The notes beneath the pieces were generated by a model, which saw only the letters and a program-made list of their open reading frames with translations, was not told where the DNA came from and made no database searches. A DNA stretch of 64,000 nt from Papilionanthe hookeriana x Papilionanthe teres (lineage: Eukaryota > Streptophyta > Magnoliopsida > Asparagales > Orchidaceae): positions 9,440,001-9,504,000 of the forward strand of contig CM040425.1 in NCBI GenBank assembly GCA_022702705.1. The letters run 5' to 3'. The first letter of the stretch is position 1, and the number at the start of each line of letters is the position of its first letter. Below, piece by piece: positions 43,639 to 56,585 of this stretch. Both the position numbers and the translations under genes were made by a program.

Positions 43639-46019
43639 TGTTGACCTCATTTTTGATGAGGTCTTCTCTTCTTCTCTTAAGTACTTAGGATCTAGCCTTC
43701 AGGCTTTTCCTTTCGACTATCTTAGAGGACTAGAATTGGGACCCACCTTTTAGAAATTCAAACCACTTCTTAACTCCCCGCAAACTCCACAAACTCGACT
43801 ATAGACCCTTAATCACCTAGAGGGTTGAAATCAAATGTGGAAGTTTAAAGGATGAGTTCCTATGGGACTCTTCGGCCTTAGGACCGCCCCGGGTGGCCTC
43901 GGTCTCGGTGAGGGGCTGACTTACACACACACTACACTTATACACTACACTTTCACACACTTCCTAAAACTACACCCATACCTAACTTGACCTCCCGACT
44001 CATGTAGGTGATTCACATGGATGGTCCTTAACCCCCGAGCCCTCGGCTAAGAGGGTTAGGAACAACATAGCTGAATGCCTCAAATGAGTCCCTTCATGGC
44101 TCATATGGGCTTGATATGGCTTCATGGCTCAACCAAAATGACTTCTTTCCACTTACATCCACCCAATCTTCAATTTCCCAAATTTTCAATTTTTGACCCC
44201 CGGGACCCTACACCGGCTTAGCCTACCCAAAAGCCTTGAAATTACCCAAATTTCTCAAAAATTTCTAAATTACCCAAAATTCTCCAAAATCAATCCCAAA
44301 CATTTCCACATCACTTAAATTGATCATCCATACCCAAAAATACCAAAAATTCCAAGAAAACCTCCCAATACCCTCCAAATACCCAAAATACCCCTCTTGA
44401 CCCAAAAATCCAAAAATTCAGAAAATTCCCAGAAAATTCCAGAAAATCTCAAATATTCCCAATTTCATTTTGTCCAACTACACCATGGGCCAATTTTGTC
44501 AATTTACCCTACTTTTGTCAAAACCCCCAATTTGGCCCACTTTAACCCAAAGTGAACCCAATGTTAAACCAAACCTACCCAATTGACCCCAATTTTGGTC
44601 CAATTCAATTCTAAACTTCAATGCAACATCCCCAATACCAATCTAGACCAAATCCAAGTCCAATTTGATTGACATTTGGATCCAATTTCACTTTTGGCCT
44701 TAAAGCCCAATTTTGACCCATGACCCAAACCTAACCCAAACTCACCCAATTCAACTCCAATTAACCCCAAACCTTTTCTAAATCTTCCTTAACATTCCCA
44801 CAAACAAAACACTAACATGATTTGCCCAAAATTTAGACCCAAACCCCACTCAAATTCAACCCAAAGCTAAAAGGCCCATTTTTGACCTAAACCCAAACCT
44901 AACCCAAATGAGCCCAAACCCCAAAATCAAATCCCAACCAAAGCCAAAACCTCTTTGAAACACTCCCATAAACATTTCTCAACATTGATTTTACATCAAT
45001 TTCAACCCTTGCCCAACATTAGCCCAACTTGGCCCACTTGGACCCATATAGGCCCACTTACCAAATAAACCCAAATTCAAACCAATTCAACTCCAAATCA
45101 CACCAAATTGACTCCAAGCCCTTCATAGAACATCCATAAACCAATTATGACATTTATTTGACAAAGTTCTTCACAAAATCTTTACCCAAATGCCCATCCT
45201 AAAATCAAAAAGCCCATTTCCCTTAAACTTTCCTAAGAGCCCACTTCCTTCAAATTCAAAAGCCCAAAATCTACCCTAAAGCCCACATGACATCTCCATT
45301 TGCCATCCACTTAATTAAAGCCATTACCTAAGTCCTAAATTCACCATCAAATTATTCCAAATCAAGTTTCATACAAATTTCCATCAAATTACCAAAAATT
45401 TCTCAAATCCATTTTCATGAAATTGACCAAACCTTTTCCCAAGCCAAAGGTGAGCCATGCAAGCCATGGACAAGCTACATGAAGCCATGGAAGGCTTGAC
45501 ATGTGATCAAGCCATTAATGGCAGAAGGAGGGGCCCCTTTCCTAATCCTCCTTAAACCCTTTTTTAATTTAAGCATGTCACACACTAAACCATGCTTAGC
45601 CACCTCATCATGGATGGAGACCACACCATTCTCTCTTGGCTGACCCAAGTGACCCTTTTCAGCCCAAGACCAGGCCTTGGGTGGTGAACCTAGCCCAAAA
45701 CCATGGGTTGACTCATTTGAACCCAAAATGGCCTTCCCCCCATTCCATTTCAATCCAAGCTCTTTACACATGGCATTTGCCAATTGCTTGCACCAAGTCC
45801 CGACCCCGACCCACCCGACCTCGAGGGTGACCAATGCCCGGCCGGCCAGCCTACCAAGCCGCCGGAAAACACCATGGCCGAGAGCTCACATGTGAGCCCA
45901 ACTTGGAATTCTCACCCGCTGAGTCGCCCCATCCCGGCGGCCATTGGAGCCGTTCTTCTCTTGCCAAGAGCAACCGATCCCAAGCCCTAACTCTCCCCGG
46001 GAGGCCCTCCACCCTCTCC

Positions 46020-46027
46020 TATTTAAA
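46020..46027 (+). promoter_or_regulatory. LTR TATA box, copy 2
   Basis: TATTTAAA in cctatttaaacaccactcc, 2.38 kb into the LTR. Confidence 0.7.
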
Positions 46028-46449
46028 CACCACTCCTCTCGGCCATGAGAGGTGCCGAAACAAACCTTAAGGAAACTCCGCCAAAATTGTTCCGTACTCC
46101 TCCCCATACACAGAGCACTTGATCCCCAAAGTGAGATCCCCCCGCCATTTCTTCTCCGTGAGCTCAATTTCGAGAGTCGAAATTCCACCCAAAACCGGGA
46201 CACTTCTCCACAGTGGACCAATCCTCAAATTGATTGGTCCTACACCTTCACCGTACCAAGGGAAGGTGTCCACCAACAAAAGCCCCATCTCCGAGCCACC
46301 CAGCTTGCTCCAACCTCCAAGCTTTGTGATCTGAGCCTTGGTCGAAATCACATCTAGACAATTCACTGCACCGAGAGACTTCATCCGGAGCTTCGTCGGG
46401 ATCCAATCGAAGGTGCAACAAACCTCAGATCGATGCCACACTTCTCTGA

Positions 46450-46461
46450 GCAAAGGTAAGA
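46450..46461 (+). promoter_or_regulatory. LTR leader splice donor, copy 2
   Basis: gcaaag/gtaaga with the intron starting at 46,456. This is the copy closest to the consensus. Confidence 0.55.
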
Positions 46462-46619
46462 GCTAATTCTTCATCCCGAGCTTCTGGAGATTCCCCATTT
46501 CAAATGCTTTAATTTCAATGCATGATAACCGTATAGATGTGTTCGTCTCTTCAAGACAAATCCATAGAGCATAAGAACATGAAAATCCATCGAGTATCGA
46601 GCGAGATCTTAGGGATTTA

Positions 46620-46840
46620 GTGTGGACGGCTCTCGGGTGAGGACGCTCGGGGATGATGAACGGATGCCGTCCATTCAATACACGCGCGGACGGACGGCTC
46701 AGATGGCGTCGGACCAGGAGACGGTACAAGAACCGCGGGACCCGGAGCGCAGAGTCAGATGGCGGCGTCGAATGGGAGCGCGACGCGTGTGCGTTCGGAG
46801 ATGCCGAGGATGAGTTGGCGTCGCGTGGATAAATAGAAAA
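46620..46840. other. CpG-rich block in the LTR
   Basis: About 220 bases with many CG dinucleotides (gaacggatgccgtcc, acacgcgcggacggacgg, gagcgcgacgcg). Flanks are AT-rich. Aligned blocks exist at 20,600-20,815 (inverted) and 59,240-59,460. Confidence 0.65.
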
Positions 46841-48599
46841 TTAGGGGTATTTTCTATTTATTTAATTCCCTAAACTTCAAAAATTCATAACTTTGTGTAG
46901 AAAAATCAGAAAAATAAAATAAAAATATCCTCTTGCTCAGTGAAAAGAGGAGAATAATGTGGAAAAGAAATCATTTAATTTCATCAAGTATTTTATTTTT
47001 TATAATTTATTTACTCTCTGCATACTTTTAATTCTCCATGCATGTATACAATTCACCATGGCATGAGACCATGGGAGCTTTGAAGCCTCCGAATTTGGGA
47101 ACATTTCCCGAATTTTCCAAAGTCGAGGCCATCCCTATGAAGAGTTATTGATTTTTCAAGTTCATGTTACTGTTTTGAGTATTTTAATTCCAATAAATAG
47201 CATGATGTGAAATAAATTCTAGGAAAATTTGATGATGTTCCTTATGACCAGAGAACCCTAGGAAAAATAGGTTTTGAGTTAGTTCATTTAAAACAACCCT
47301 AATTGGCTTAAACACTCAAAATAGGTCTCTAATTAATTAGAGTTAACCATACATCAAATTGACATGAAATCAATTCTCCACTGACCTTTAGGATCAGAGG
47401 AACCAACCATAAAGATTTGAGGTAAATTGGACTTGGTTAGCCCCACTAATTGGGTTGATTAAGCCACTTAGTCATTTTAAACTTTAAAAATTCATAACTT
47501 TCAAAATATCTTTCAAAAATTCACCAAATTGGTTTTGGAGCCTCTCTGATACTAGGGAATCTAAGAAAATTAAAATTTCAATTTTCTAAAAAGTTGATTT
47601 TTAATATTATTTTAATATTTTTAATAATTAAAAAATAATAAAAATCACAAAAATAATAAAATTCACCAAAATGTCAAATTTTGAATTTTAATCACTTAGG
47701 AACAAACCCCATATTTTTCTTAGGTCCATTTAGTGAGATATTAAATTTTAAAGCTTTAAGGTAATTTTAAAATTAAAAAAATATATTTTCTAGCTTTTTC
47801 ATTAAAATAATTATAATAAATCATAGAAAAATCAGAAAATTGCAAAATTTGCTTCTCTGATTTCCTTGATATCAGAGAGATTTTTGAAAAATATAAAATT
47901 CATTTTTCAACATTTATTTTATTTTTAAATTAATTAACACTCCAAAACTTAAAATAATTATAATAAAAATAATATAATTCAAAAAATCACCAAAATTAGT
48001 CCAAGTGGTCCTCTGGTCATTAGGAATGTCCCCTAATTTTCTTAAGGACAAAAACTTTCCCTTGGTCATGTTATTAAATTTTCCTTGGAAATCTCTATTT
48101 TCTACCAAAAATAATTATATAAATAAATTAAATACAGTAAAAATCACATTTTCTCCTCTCATGTCTTTATTGACATATGAGTGAAGTCACATAAAAATTT
48201 CAAGTTCATTTGAGTTCAATTTAGTGAGTTATGAAATTATTAAGCTTAAAGGGTAAAGTGGTAATTAAAATTTTTAATCCTTAATTAAAACTTTAGGTTT
48301 AATAAAAAAATTAACAAGTAAAATATTTGATCCTAATCTGATTTGGATGATTGAAATTTAAATAATTAAAGGGTAGAAACCCATTAAGCAATTTAAAATG
48401 ATTAAACTTCAATTAAATAATTGATTAAATTTGGAAGAATAATAAAATTGGAATTATTAAAATAGGGATATTATTAGGAGGAGATTCATTCTTTAATTTA
48501 AAAATCCCTAAATTAATTATCTCATTAATATTCAATTCTTAATTAAAATGATAACTCAAATTCAAAACATTAAAAGACTTAATCATTAAACTAAAATTA

Positions 48600-48965
48600 A
48601 ATTATTAAACTCTTTTAAAAAAAATTTCAATTAAATTAAAAATAAAATTAAACTAAAAATTAAATTAAATTAAGTAAATTAAATTAAATTAAATTAAATT
48701 AAATTAAATTAAATTGAAATTAAAAGTTGAATTAAATTAAAAATTAAATTAAAGATTAAATTAAATTAAATTAAATAAACAAATTAAATTAAATTAAATA
48801 ACTTAAATTAAATTAAATTAAATTAAATTAAATTAAATCAAATTAAATTAAAACTGAATCAAATCAAATTAATTTAATGTAACATCAAATCAAACTAAAC
48901 TGAATTAAATTAAATTAAAACTCAACTCAATTAAATTAAATTAAATTAAATTAAATTGAATTAAA
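48600..48965. repeat. (TTAAA)n microsatellite, LTR copy 2
   Basis: Imperfect runs of ttaaa, at the LTR position matching 1,435-1,745. Confidence 0.9.
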
Positions 48966-51077
48966 TAACATCACCTAAAACAGAAAGAAATTAAATATAA
49001 AGCAACTTCGAACACTATTCCAAATTTAAACCCATTAACTTAAATCAAATCATCTCGAATACCAATTTACCCTCAAAAGCTTCAGCTATTATAACTCCTA
49101 AACAGTAACATTAAATGAAATGTTACCTCACCTATAGGATATTCAAATGTCCTAGTTCATCGAGTAAGATAACAACAAAACTTGAATTCTCGACGATTAA
49201 TTCATTTGTATAGTTAAACCCATTTGGACTTAAAACAATCCTAGAAATATTGAAAAGATGTTTAAGATTATTCTTAAGCACTTCCTCAATATGATAGGAT
49301 GTTTATAAGAACAATTAAATTTAATTGTTCTTTGATGAAGAAAATCGTCTTCAAACAAAAACACAAGGAATCTAGACGTCATAGAAATGACTAGCTATAA
49401 GATTAGTGAATTTTGTAGAAAACCATAACCCTTACCTTAGCTTTACCTAGGAACTTGCTTAAATATTCTAATTGTGTTTTAAGTGCAGCTTGGGATGACG
49501 GGAAGACCCTCCGTGTACGCTTTTATTTTATTGCAATCTACTTTCTTGCAATTTACCTTCTTGCAATTTATTTAACCGCATTGCACTTACTTTTCTTGCA
49601 TGATAAACAATCGTTGCATGAAAACCCACACCTTTAGGATAGACCCTAAAACTCGAAACCAAAACTAAGTTAAAAGTCATTGCAAGATAAAATTCACCGC
49701 CACAACATTTCAAAATATAAAACAACTCAAAATTTAATCACAAACGTAACACAAAACTACAATTACAATTAAATTAAAACGTCCCGTTGGATGATCGGGA
49801 ATACCTCGGATGATGTAACCTACGTGTTGCTAACGGGATTTCCTACTGCCTAAATGAAAGTGTGGAACTCATTCAACTGAGTTTAGCAAATTCATCTGGA
49901 CTAAGTGAATCCGATAAAAATAATGATGCCGGAAGGATGGAACCGTGGGATCTTAACCGGTGTCGTTATAATCAACTTTAAGATTTGTTTTAATTAAAAT
50001 ATTGAAAACACCTGGAAATTAAGATTTCCTCTAAACCAAAACACTTTTCTCATCCCCTGATTTATGATTTCTAAAACTAAACCTCTGCAACAACAAGGAG
50101 CTCGGAGCATGGTGGGCAAAGACGGCCATCATCATCACAGAAACCCGAGTCTACTTCGACAAAACTTTCCTAGAATTAAATAACAAAGCCATAGGACTTC
50201 GAGGTAGTTTGCCTAGTGCAGCATAAATCCTCAACTCTTCGTTAGGCATTTCCATTGCAAATTAAACCCTAACCGGTCTTAGGATTCCGAGGTAGTCGTC
50301 TGATACGACATAAGCCCTCACATCTTCGAGGCTATTTGTATGATTTTTTCATATAAATATAAGCCCTAATTAATTAAAATTGGCAAGATTAAAACATTAA
50401 ATAAACATTAGGACTTTCCTAAATTCAAGCCAAACAATAGGATAGTCTGAAATTACCGAAGTTCACTTCGAATCTCGTGATTTCTCCTACCTTTCTTCCT
50501 TTGAATTCTCAAAACAAAAATGTTCCAAATTCGATCTATTCCCTATCGAAATTTCCAAAATTCAATCCCTCGAAAACTTAAACTTTAAAATCCTCGAGAG
50601 CAGAATTATTGATTATTATCGAGAGTTTTCTTAGGTGATTCCCGTCACTTAAGATGTAATTAACTATAGGGGCTTGCCCTTATAGGGAATTTTAAAGAAC
50701 CTGTGTAATATAAACCCCGTTTAATGCTTTCATGTTAAGCAGGGGAATTTGTCGGCTTATAAAATTGGTTCGCGGACCAAACGGATGTCACAAATCTTCA
50801 AGTTTATTTAATCGAGCCCCACTTTCAAGCGTGTGTCTATCCTTAGTGATAGATACACGGTTTATGGTGCGGTGCTCGTTTATATAAACTATTTGGGATG
50901 TGAGATCGGTTTAATCTCATATCTTAAAACCTTCAAATTTAAAATTATTTTCAAAATCAAATACTACTTTTCAAAATTATTTATTTAAACTAAATTAAAA
51001 ATTCGCCGATAACTTCTGTTAGGCGAACCCCTTTTCAAAATAAAACACACAACCTGAAAATAGTTGCCGACAACTTC

Positions 51078-51095
51078 TGGTGACTCCGCTGGGGA
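51078..51095 (+). promoter_or_regulatory. Primer binding site, copy 3
   Basis: TGGTGACTCCGCTGGGGA, identical to 4,554-4,571 and at the same 5-base distance from the LTR end. Confidence 0.85.
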
Positions 51096-51399
51096 CTAGT
51101 TCCTCTCTCCATTTTGATCAGATGGTTTTGCTTTCATAAATCGGTAGTGAGTCCATGCCCCTAGTGGACCAAACTACTATTCTTTCCGTTGGCATACCCC
51201 GCTCATTTCGTCTCGAGCAAGTATAGTCAACTCCTTTTGGATTCCGGAGCCACCGTTTAGACACCCCTAAACAGAGAGGTTGCGGAATCCTCCCACCTCC
51301 CCAAAGAGGCGAGGTAGACCCCCAATAGGTGTGTTAGAATAGGGTGCACTTTCGAAGTGAGTTCGATGCGAATTCAACCTCCTCTAAATCTCGGATTGG

Positions 51400-52237
51400 G
51401 TCTGATACTTCATTCCTCTTTGGCTTTGACTTGTTGTAAACATGTCAAACTGAAATTCCGCTCTAACAACCTTCCAATAAACTTTAAACAAAATAAAATT
51501 TTGTTAAAATTTTAATTCAAAATAAAATTTTCAAAACCCATCAAATACACAATAATAAAACAAAATGTAAAATTTTGAAATAAAAAAAATTCACATGAAT
51601 AAATTTTAAAGACTGCCCAGTTTACAAGAAAAGTGCGTTAACTTGAGTATTACCGCTGAAATTACAAGGTAGAGGGCGTCACTGACTTCTGAATGTTCTT
51701 CAAAAGACAATCTACACATCCACTGAAGGACTGTCCCGCGACGAAGCTGCTAACAAGTTCAAATGCCATGGATTGACAAATAAATGGATACGAGAAGGAT
51801 AATGGGTAGTGGGTCCCGACCCTCCCACCACAAAACAGTTAAAAGAGACAACTTGATGATGAATCGTGGGTCCCAACCCTCCCACCACAGCAAAAAAATG
51901 ATAATAATATGCTCAAGGACGTTCAAATTTTAGCAGAAAGACATTCAAGAAGGGGGTGATACACGATGAAACTTCAACATTTTAATAAGAATATGACTTC
52001 AGGGGAGAATGAAATTAATGTCCTAATGACTGGGTCCTTAACTTTAAGGAATTCAGACTAGGTCCTAAGTGTATTTTGAAATGAAGCAATGATGCTTCGA
52101 AATACGAGTAATCGATCCGGGATATCAAGGGTCTTTTAATTTTCTACCATGTGACGGGGTCCGCATTTTTGGATGAGTTTTAATATCCTGTGATTCATGT
52201 TAAGAAACATTTCGCATTTATTAATTAGGGGAGTTTC
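51400..52237. other. Unrecognised interior of copy 3
   Basis: No long frame and no recognisable retroelement domain. A short direct repeat around ggtcccgaccctcccaccac occurs twice (near 51,811 and 51,868). Confidence 0.4.
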
Positions 52238-52535
52238 GACATTCAAAATCTTTAATAGAAATATGTCTTACCGTATACAAGTAATTCTCGGAAAACAAAA
52301 GGAGTAAAAAAAAAAGTGTTCCCTGGGAGAAGCTTCGAGGTGAGCACACAATCAAAAATTGGTGTCCCAATTCAGACATTCAAAATCTTTAACATGTGCT
52401 CCACCAGATACAATAATCCTCAATAAAAAAAGAGCGAAAAGCTTAAAAAAAAAAGGAAAAAAGAGAAAACAAGAATGCTCCCTGAGAAGAAGCTTGAGGC
52501 AAGCATATAATCAAAAATTGGTGTCTTAATCCTCC
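52238..52535. repeat. Direct duplication of about 140-150 bp
   Basis: Two adjacent copies share gacattcaaaatcttta, ctccctg.gagaagctt and atcaaaaattggtgtc, each with an A-rich tract inside. Confidence 0.7.
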
Positions 52536-53017
52536 CCCGATTGATAAAACTTGAAAGGCTATCTTAAGAAGTTTCCTCTGATATTATGCTTTGAAGAGAG
52601 TCAAGTGATTTAGGTCTTTTGGTCGGTCATTAATTGACTTAGAAATATCTTTGGACAATGTAAAATACTTCTATCACATGAGCATAAATTTTGAATCTGC
52701 TTAGGCTCATAAAGAAAGAATTGAATAGAGGGCTCTGCTATTAGTAATTGATGAAAATTCAACCCTGAAGTCATATTGTTCAGTTCCCAGGAAATACAAA
52801 CCCAACATCAATTTGAAGAGCGTCAGAACGACTTCTCAAAGACAACTTGTACAATCCTTACAAATCAATGTCAAAGAAACGACGATTGTTGCGACAGAGC
52901 TACAAAGTTACAACATTTCCAAATTATGGTGTCCGTAGAAATAACACCTCTTTGTAGGTACTTAAAAAAAATAATAATTTCGATAAGTACCTCGAAGAGT
53001 GGGTTGTTTTCTTTAAA

Positions 53018-53080
53018 CATGGCTTTAGTCGATGGACGATGCCTCAAGAAGTATCGTGCATCGTTATGTTTCAAAGACAC
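53018..53080 (+). pseudogene. Integrase end remnant, copy 3
   Basis: About 60 bases around gatggacgatgcctcaagaa align with the last codons of integrase in copy 1 (13,378-13,430), including the flanking tgtttcaaag. It marks where the coding region used to end. Confidence 0.55.
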
Positions 53081-53994
53081 CCTCGTACTACGAAGCTACG
53101 TATGCTGCACTTGCTTGTAACTGGGTCCAAATCCTAAAATAAAAAATATATATATACAAAAAAAGAAAAGTAATAAAACATAAAAGAATACAATAAAATT
53201 TCACAACAAATAAACAACAATAAATTTCCCGTTAAATGAAATAACAAATAAATGAATAACAAAAATATAATGAATTCACCAAGAATAAACAAAATAAAAA
53301 ATGTCTATACAAATCAAAATGAAATTCAAATCAAAGTGAAACAAAATTCAAATCAAAACAAAAATTTAAATCAAAAGAAAATCAAAACATAAAATCAACA
53401 AAAAGTTAAAAAAAAAAACAAATAAAAAATTTGAATTCCTCTTCTGACTCGGTAGCAAGTTGACCTTCATCAGCCTAGGGGTTTCCTCAAACCCTTCCTT
53501 CTTGATGAGATTTATCTTTTCAAAATCCCATTCTAAATAAAATTTGAAGATCAAAACAAAATGAACATAAAAAAAAGGGAAAAAGAAGAGAAGAGAAAAT
53601 GAAAAAGAAAATGGAAAAGAAAATGAACGAAAAATCTTTTAAAAATCTGAATGTCAAAACGAATTCCAAATTAAAATGAGCTCTAATTAAACAGAAAATG
53701 AAATTGAATCACTAAAACAAAATGAATCTAAATCTCAAATTGAATTCCGATCTGAATCCTCTGATTCGAACCTTTCAGTTCTTCTCTCAATCAAAATCTG
53801 TTTGAAACTCTTTTGAAATTTGAATATTTTCCTCGACTTATTGCTAAGTCAAGTCTTTTCAGCTTGGTACACTTACCAGCTCCTTTCAATTCTCTTTCTT
53901 CTGTGTCTTAGAGAATCGACTAGTTCTATTGACACGGAGCCACGAACTTTGTTTGATTTGGTTCTGATGGCATGAGACTGGGCCCCTCTTCATA
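53081..53994. other. A-rich 3' UTR of copy 3 where the AlkB frame is absent
   Basis: It begins with actgggtccaaatcc, as in copy 1 after integrase, but continues as A-rich low-complexity sequence. No AlkB motif in any frame. Confidence 0.6.
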
Positions 53995-56240
53995 CATTAC
54001 AACTTTCCGAGGCTGGTACCTACATTCCAGTCCTCATCTTGGGATCAGTACCTACATTTTGACTCCCGTAAAAAATTCTGAGACTGGTACCTAAATTCCA
54101 GTTCTCATTTCAAGGTCGGTACCTAAATTTTGACTTTTTCTTTTCGAGATCGATACCTAAATTTTGATTCTCTTTCGAATTGATACCTAAATTTCAAGAC
54201 TGGTACCTAAATTCCAGTTCTCATTCCGAGCTCGATACCTAAATTTCGATTCTCATCCGAGTTGATACCTAAATTTCAATTCAAAATTTCCGAGACTGGT
54301 ACCTAAATTCCAGTTCTCATTCCGAGATCGATACCTAAATTTCGATTCTCATCCGAATTGATACCTAAATTTCAATTCAAAACTTTCGAGACGGGTACCT
54401 AAATTCCAGTTCTCATTCCGAGATCGATACCTAAATTTCGGTTCTCATCCGAATCGATACCTAAATTTCAATTCAAAATTTCCGAGACTGGTACCTAAAC
54501 TCCAGTTCTCATTCCGAGATCGATACCTAAATTTCGATTCTCATCCGAGTTGATACCTAAATTTCAATTCAAAATTTCCGAGACTGGTACCTAAATTCCA
54601 GTTCTCATTCCGAGATCGATACCTAAATTTCGATTCTCATACGAATTGATACCTAAATTTCAAATTTGGTTCTGATGGCATGGATTCATATCCTTCGCCA
54701 AACAATCAAACTTTGATCAACTCTCTCGGGATGTGAAGCACTCTCACATTCCATCTCAACCTTTTGCTACATTGAAATCTCCACGAGATCTTCGAAAACG
54801 AATTCCAACTTTTGAGACTGGTACCTCACTTCCAGTTCTCACCCTTTCGGGGCTGGTACCTAACTTTCAGTTCCCTCTCTTTCGAGGTCGGTACCTAACT
54901 TCTGACTTTCTTCCGAGACTGGTTCTTAACTTCCAGTTCTCACCCTTTCGGGGCTGGTACCTAACTTCCAGTTCCTTCTCTTTCAAGGTCGGTACCTAAC
55001 TTCCGACTCTCTTCTGAGACTAGTACCTAACTTCCAGTTTTCACCTTTTCGGGGCTGGTACCTAACTTCCAGTTCCCTCTCTTTCGAGGTCGGTACCTAA
55101 CTTCCGAATCTCTTCCGAGACTAGTACCTAACTTCCAGTTCTCACCCATTCGGGGCTGGTAGCTAACTTCCAGTTCCCTCTTTTTTGAGGTCGGTACCTA
55201 ACTTCTGACTCTCTTCCGAGACTGGTACCTAACTTCAAGTTCTCACCCTTTCGGGGCTGGTACCTAACTTCTAGTTCCCTCTCTTCCGAGACTGGTACCT
55301 AACTTCAAGTTCACACCCTTTCGGGGTTGGTACCTAACTTCTAGTTCCCTCTCTTTCGAGGTCGATACCTAACTTCTGACTCTCTTCCGAGACTAGTACC
55401 TAACTTCCAGTTCTCACCCTTTCGGGACTGGTACCTAACTTCCAGTTCCCTTTCTTCCAAGACTGGTACCTTAGTTCCAGTTCTCACCCTTTCGGGGCTG
55501 GTGCCTAACTTCCAGTTCCCTCTCTTTCGAGGTCGGTACCTAACTTCCGACTCTCTTCCGAGACTGGTACCTAACTTCTAGTTCTCACCCTTTCGGGGCT
55601 GGTACCTAACTTCCAGTTTCCTCTCTTTCGAAGTTGGTACCTAACTTCCAACTCTCTTCTGAGACTGGTACCTAACTTTCAGTTCTCACCCATTCGGGAC
55701 TGGTACCTAACGTCCAGTTCCCTCTCTTTTGAGGTCGGTACCTAACTTCCAACTCTATTCCGAGATTGGTACCTAACTTGTAGTTCTCACCCTTTCAGGG
55801 CTGGTACCTAACCTCCAGTTTTCTCTCTTTCGAGGTCGGTTCCTAACTTCTGACTCTCTTCCAAGACTGGTACCTAACTTCCAGTTCACACCATTTCGGG
55901 GTTGGTACCTAACTTCTAGTTCCCTCTCTTTTGAGGTTGGTATATAACTTCCGACTCTCTTCCGAGACTGGTTCCTAACTTTCAGTTCTCACCCTTTTGG
56001 GGCTGGTACCTAACTTCTAGTTCTCTCTCTTTCGAGATGGTACCTAACTTCTAGTTCTCACTCTTTCGGGGCTGGTACCTAACTTCCAGTTCCCACTCTT
56101 TCGAGGTCGGTACTTAACTTCCGACTCTCTTCCGAGACTGGTACCTAACTTCGAATTCTCATTTCGAGATCCGTACCTAAATATTGATTCTTTTCCTTTT
56201 CGGTCGGTACCTAACTTCCGACTCTCTCCTAAGGTTGGAA
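53995..56240 (+). repeat. Tandem array with higher-order structure (3' UTR of copy 3)
   Basis: Basic units of about 34 bp contain ggtacctaacttcc or gatacctaaatttc. They are grouped in threes to about 100 bp: gagactggtacctaacttcc, ggggctggtacctaacttcc, gaggtcggtacctaacttcc. An earlier subarray (53,995-54,665) has the taaatt version. A gap of unique sequence lies near 54,670-54,800. Over 2 kb in total. Confidence 0.93.
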
Positions 56241-56369
56241 CCTAGGTTCCAACTCTCATCTTAACACACTTGAAATCAATCTTAAGTAAACTTTTAACCA
56301 AAATTGAAACTCAAATCAATTCAAAACTCAAACTTAAAACTTGAAACGAATTTGAAATTGAATCCCTCC

Positions 56370-56585
56370 AAATCTTGTGATCTGGAATTCACCATTTTTT
56401 CCCAGCGAGAGTTTAGAGCTCTTCAGTCTAAGAGATCTACCAGATACTCCACAGTGGAAGTTTTCTTGTACTCTCTGTTCTAAGTGTGTCACTTGGACAT
56501 CTGTGTTGGTTTTGTTGATCTCTTTGGTCAACGCCAATACGCGTGGTGTGCTTGTTTAACACACCACACCTATTAGGGGACAATT
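56370..56585 (+). promoter_or_regulatory. Conserved pre-LTR block and PPT, copy 3
   Basis: Aligns with 16,560-16,776 and 43,428-43,638: tcacttggacatctgt, gttgatc/ggtcaac stem, caacgccaatacgcg, then attaggggacaatt before the LTR. Confidence 0.7.

Larger units (their letters stand above)
39556..51072 (+). mobile_element. Ogre-like copy 2: 3' part of interior plus complete 3' LTR
   Basis: Begins inside the integrase C-terminus and continues in the same order as copy 1: integrase end, AlkB frame, 3' UTR with tandem array, conserved block, PPT, LTR. Everything 5' of the integrase end is absent. Its LTR is followed by a primer site and the interior of copy 3. Confidence 0.9.
43639..51072 (+). repeat. 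Complete Ogre-like LTR, 7,434 bp
   Basis: Starts TGTTGACC after a PPT and ends GCCGACA before a PBS, so both ends are defined. Contents in order: terminal stem-loop, C/A-rich U3, TATA box at 46,020, leader with splice donor at 46,456, CpG-rich block 46,620-46,840, AT-rich part with the (TTAAA)n run at 48,600-48,960, and terminal region. Because an interior lies on each side, this LTR is shared by two elements. Open frames inside are not conserved. Confidence 0.92.
51073..56585 (+). mobile_element. Ogre-like copy 3 interior, nearly non-coding (large internal deletion)
   Basis: It has a PBS (51,078-51,095), a conserved leader to about 51,400, unrelated or decayed sequence with no gag-pol frame, a short integrase end remnant, a large tandem array, the conserved block and a PPT. 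ORF1, gag, pol and the AlkB frame are missing. The preserved ends make it look like a non-autonomous derivative. Its left LTR is the complete one at 43,639. Its right LTR is more diverged. Confidence 0.8.

Noticed and set aside
45475..46813. Several overlapping frames of 60-130 codons on both strands in the LTR
   Set aside because: They fall in the C-rich U3/leader, are not conserved as protein between LTR copies and have no recognisable domain.
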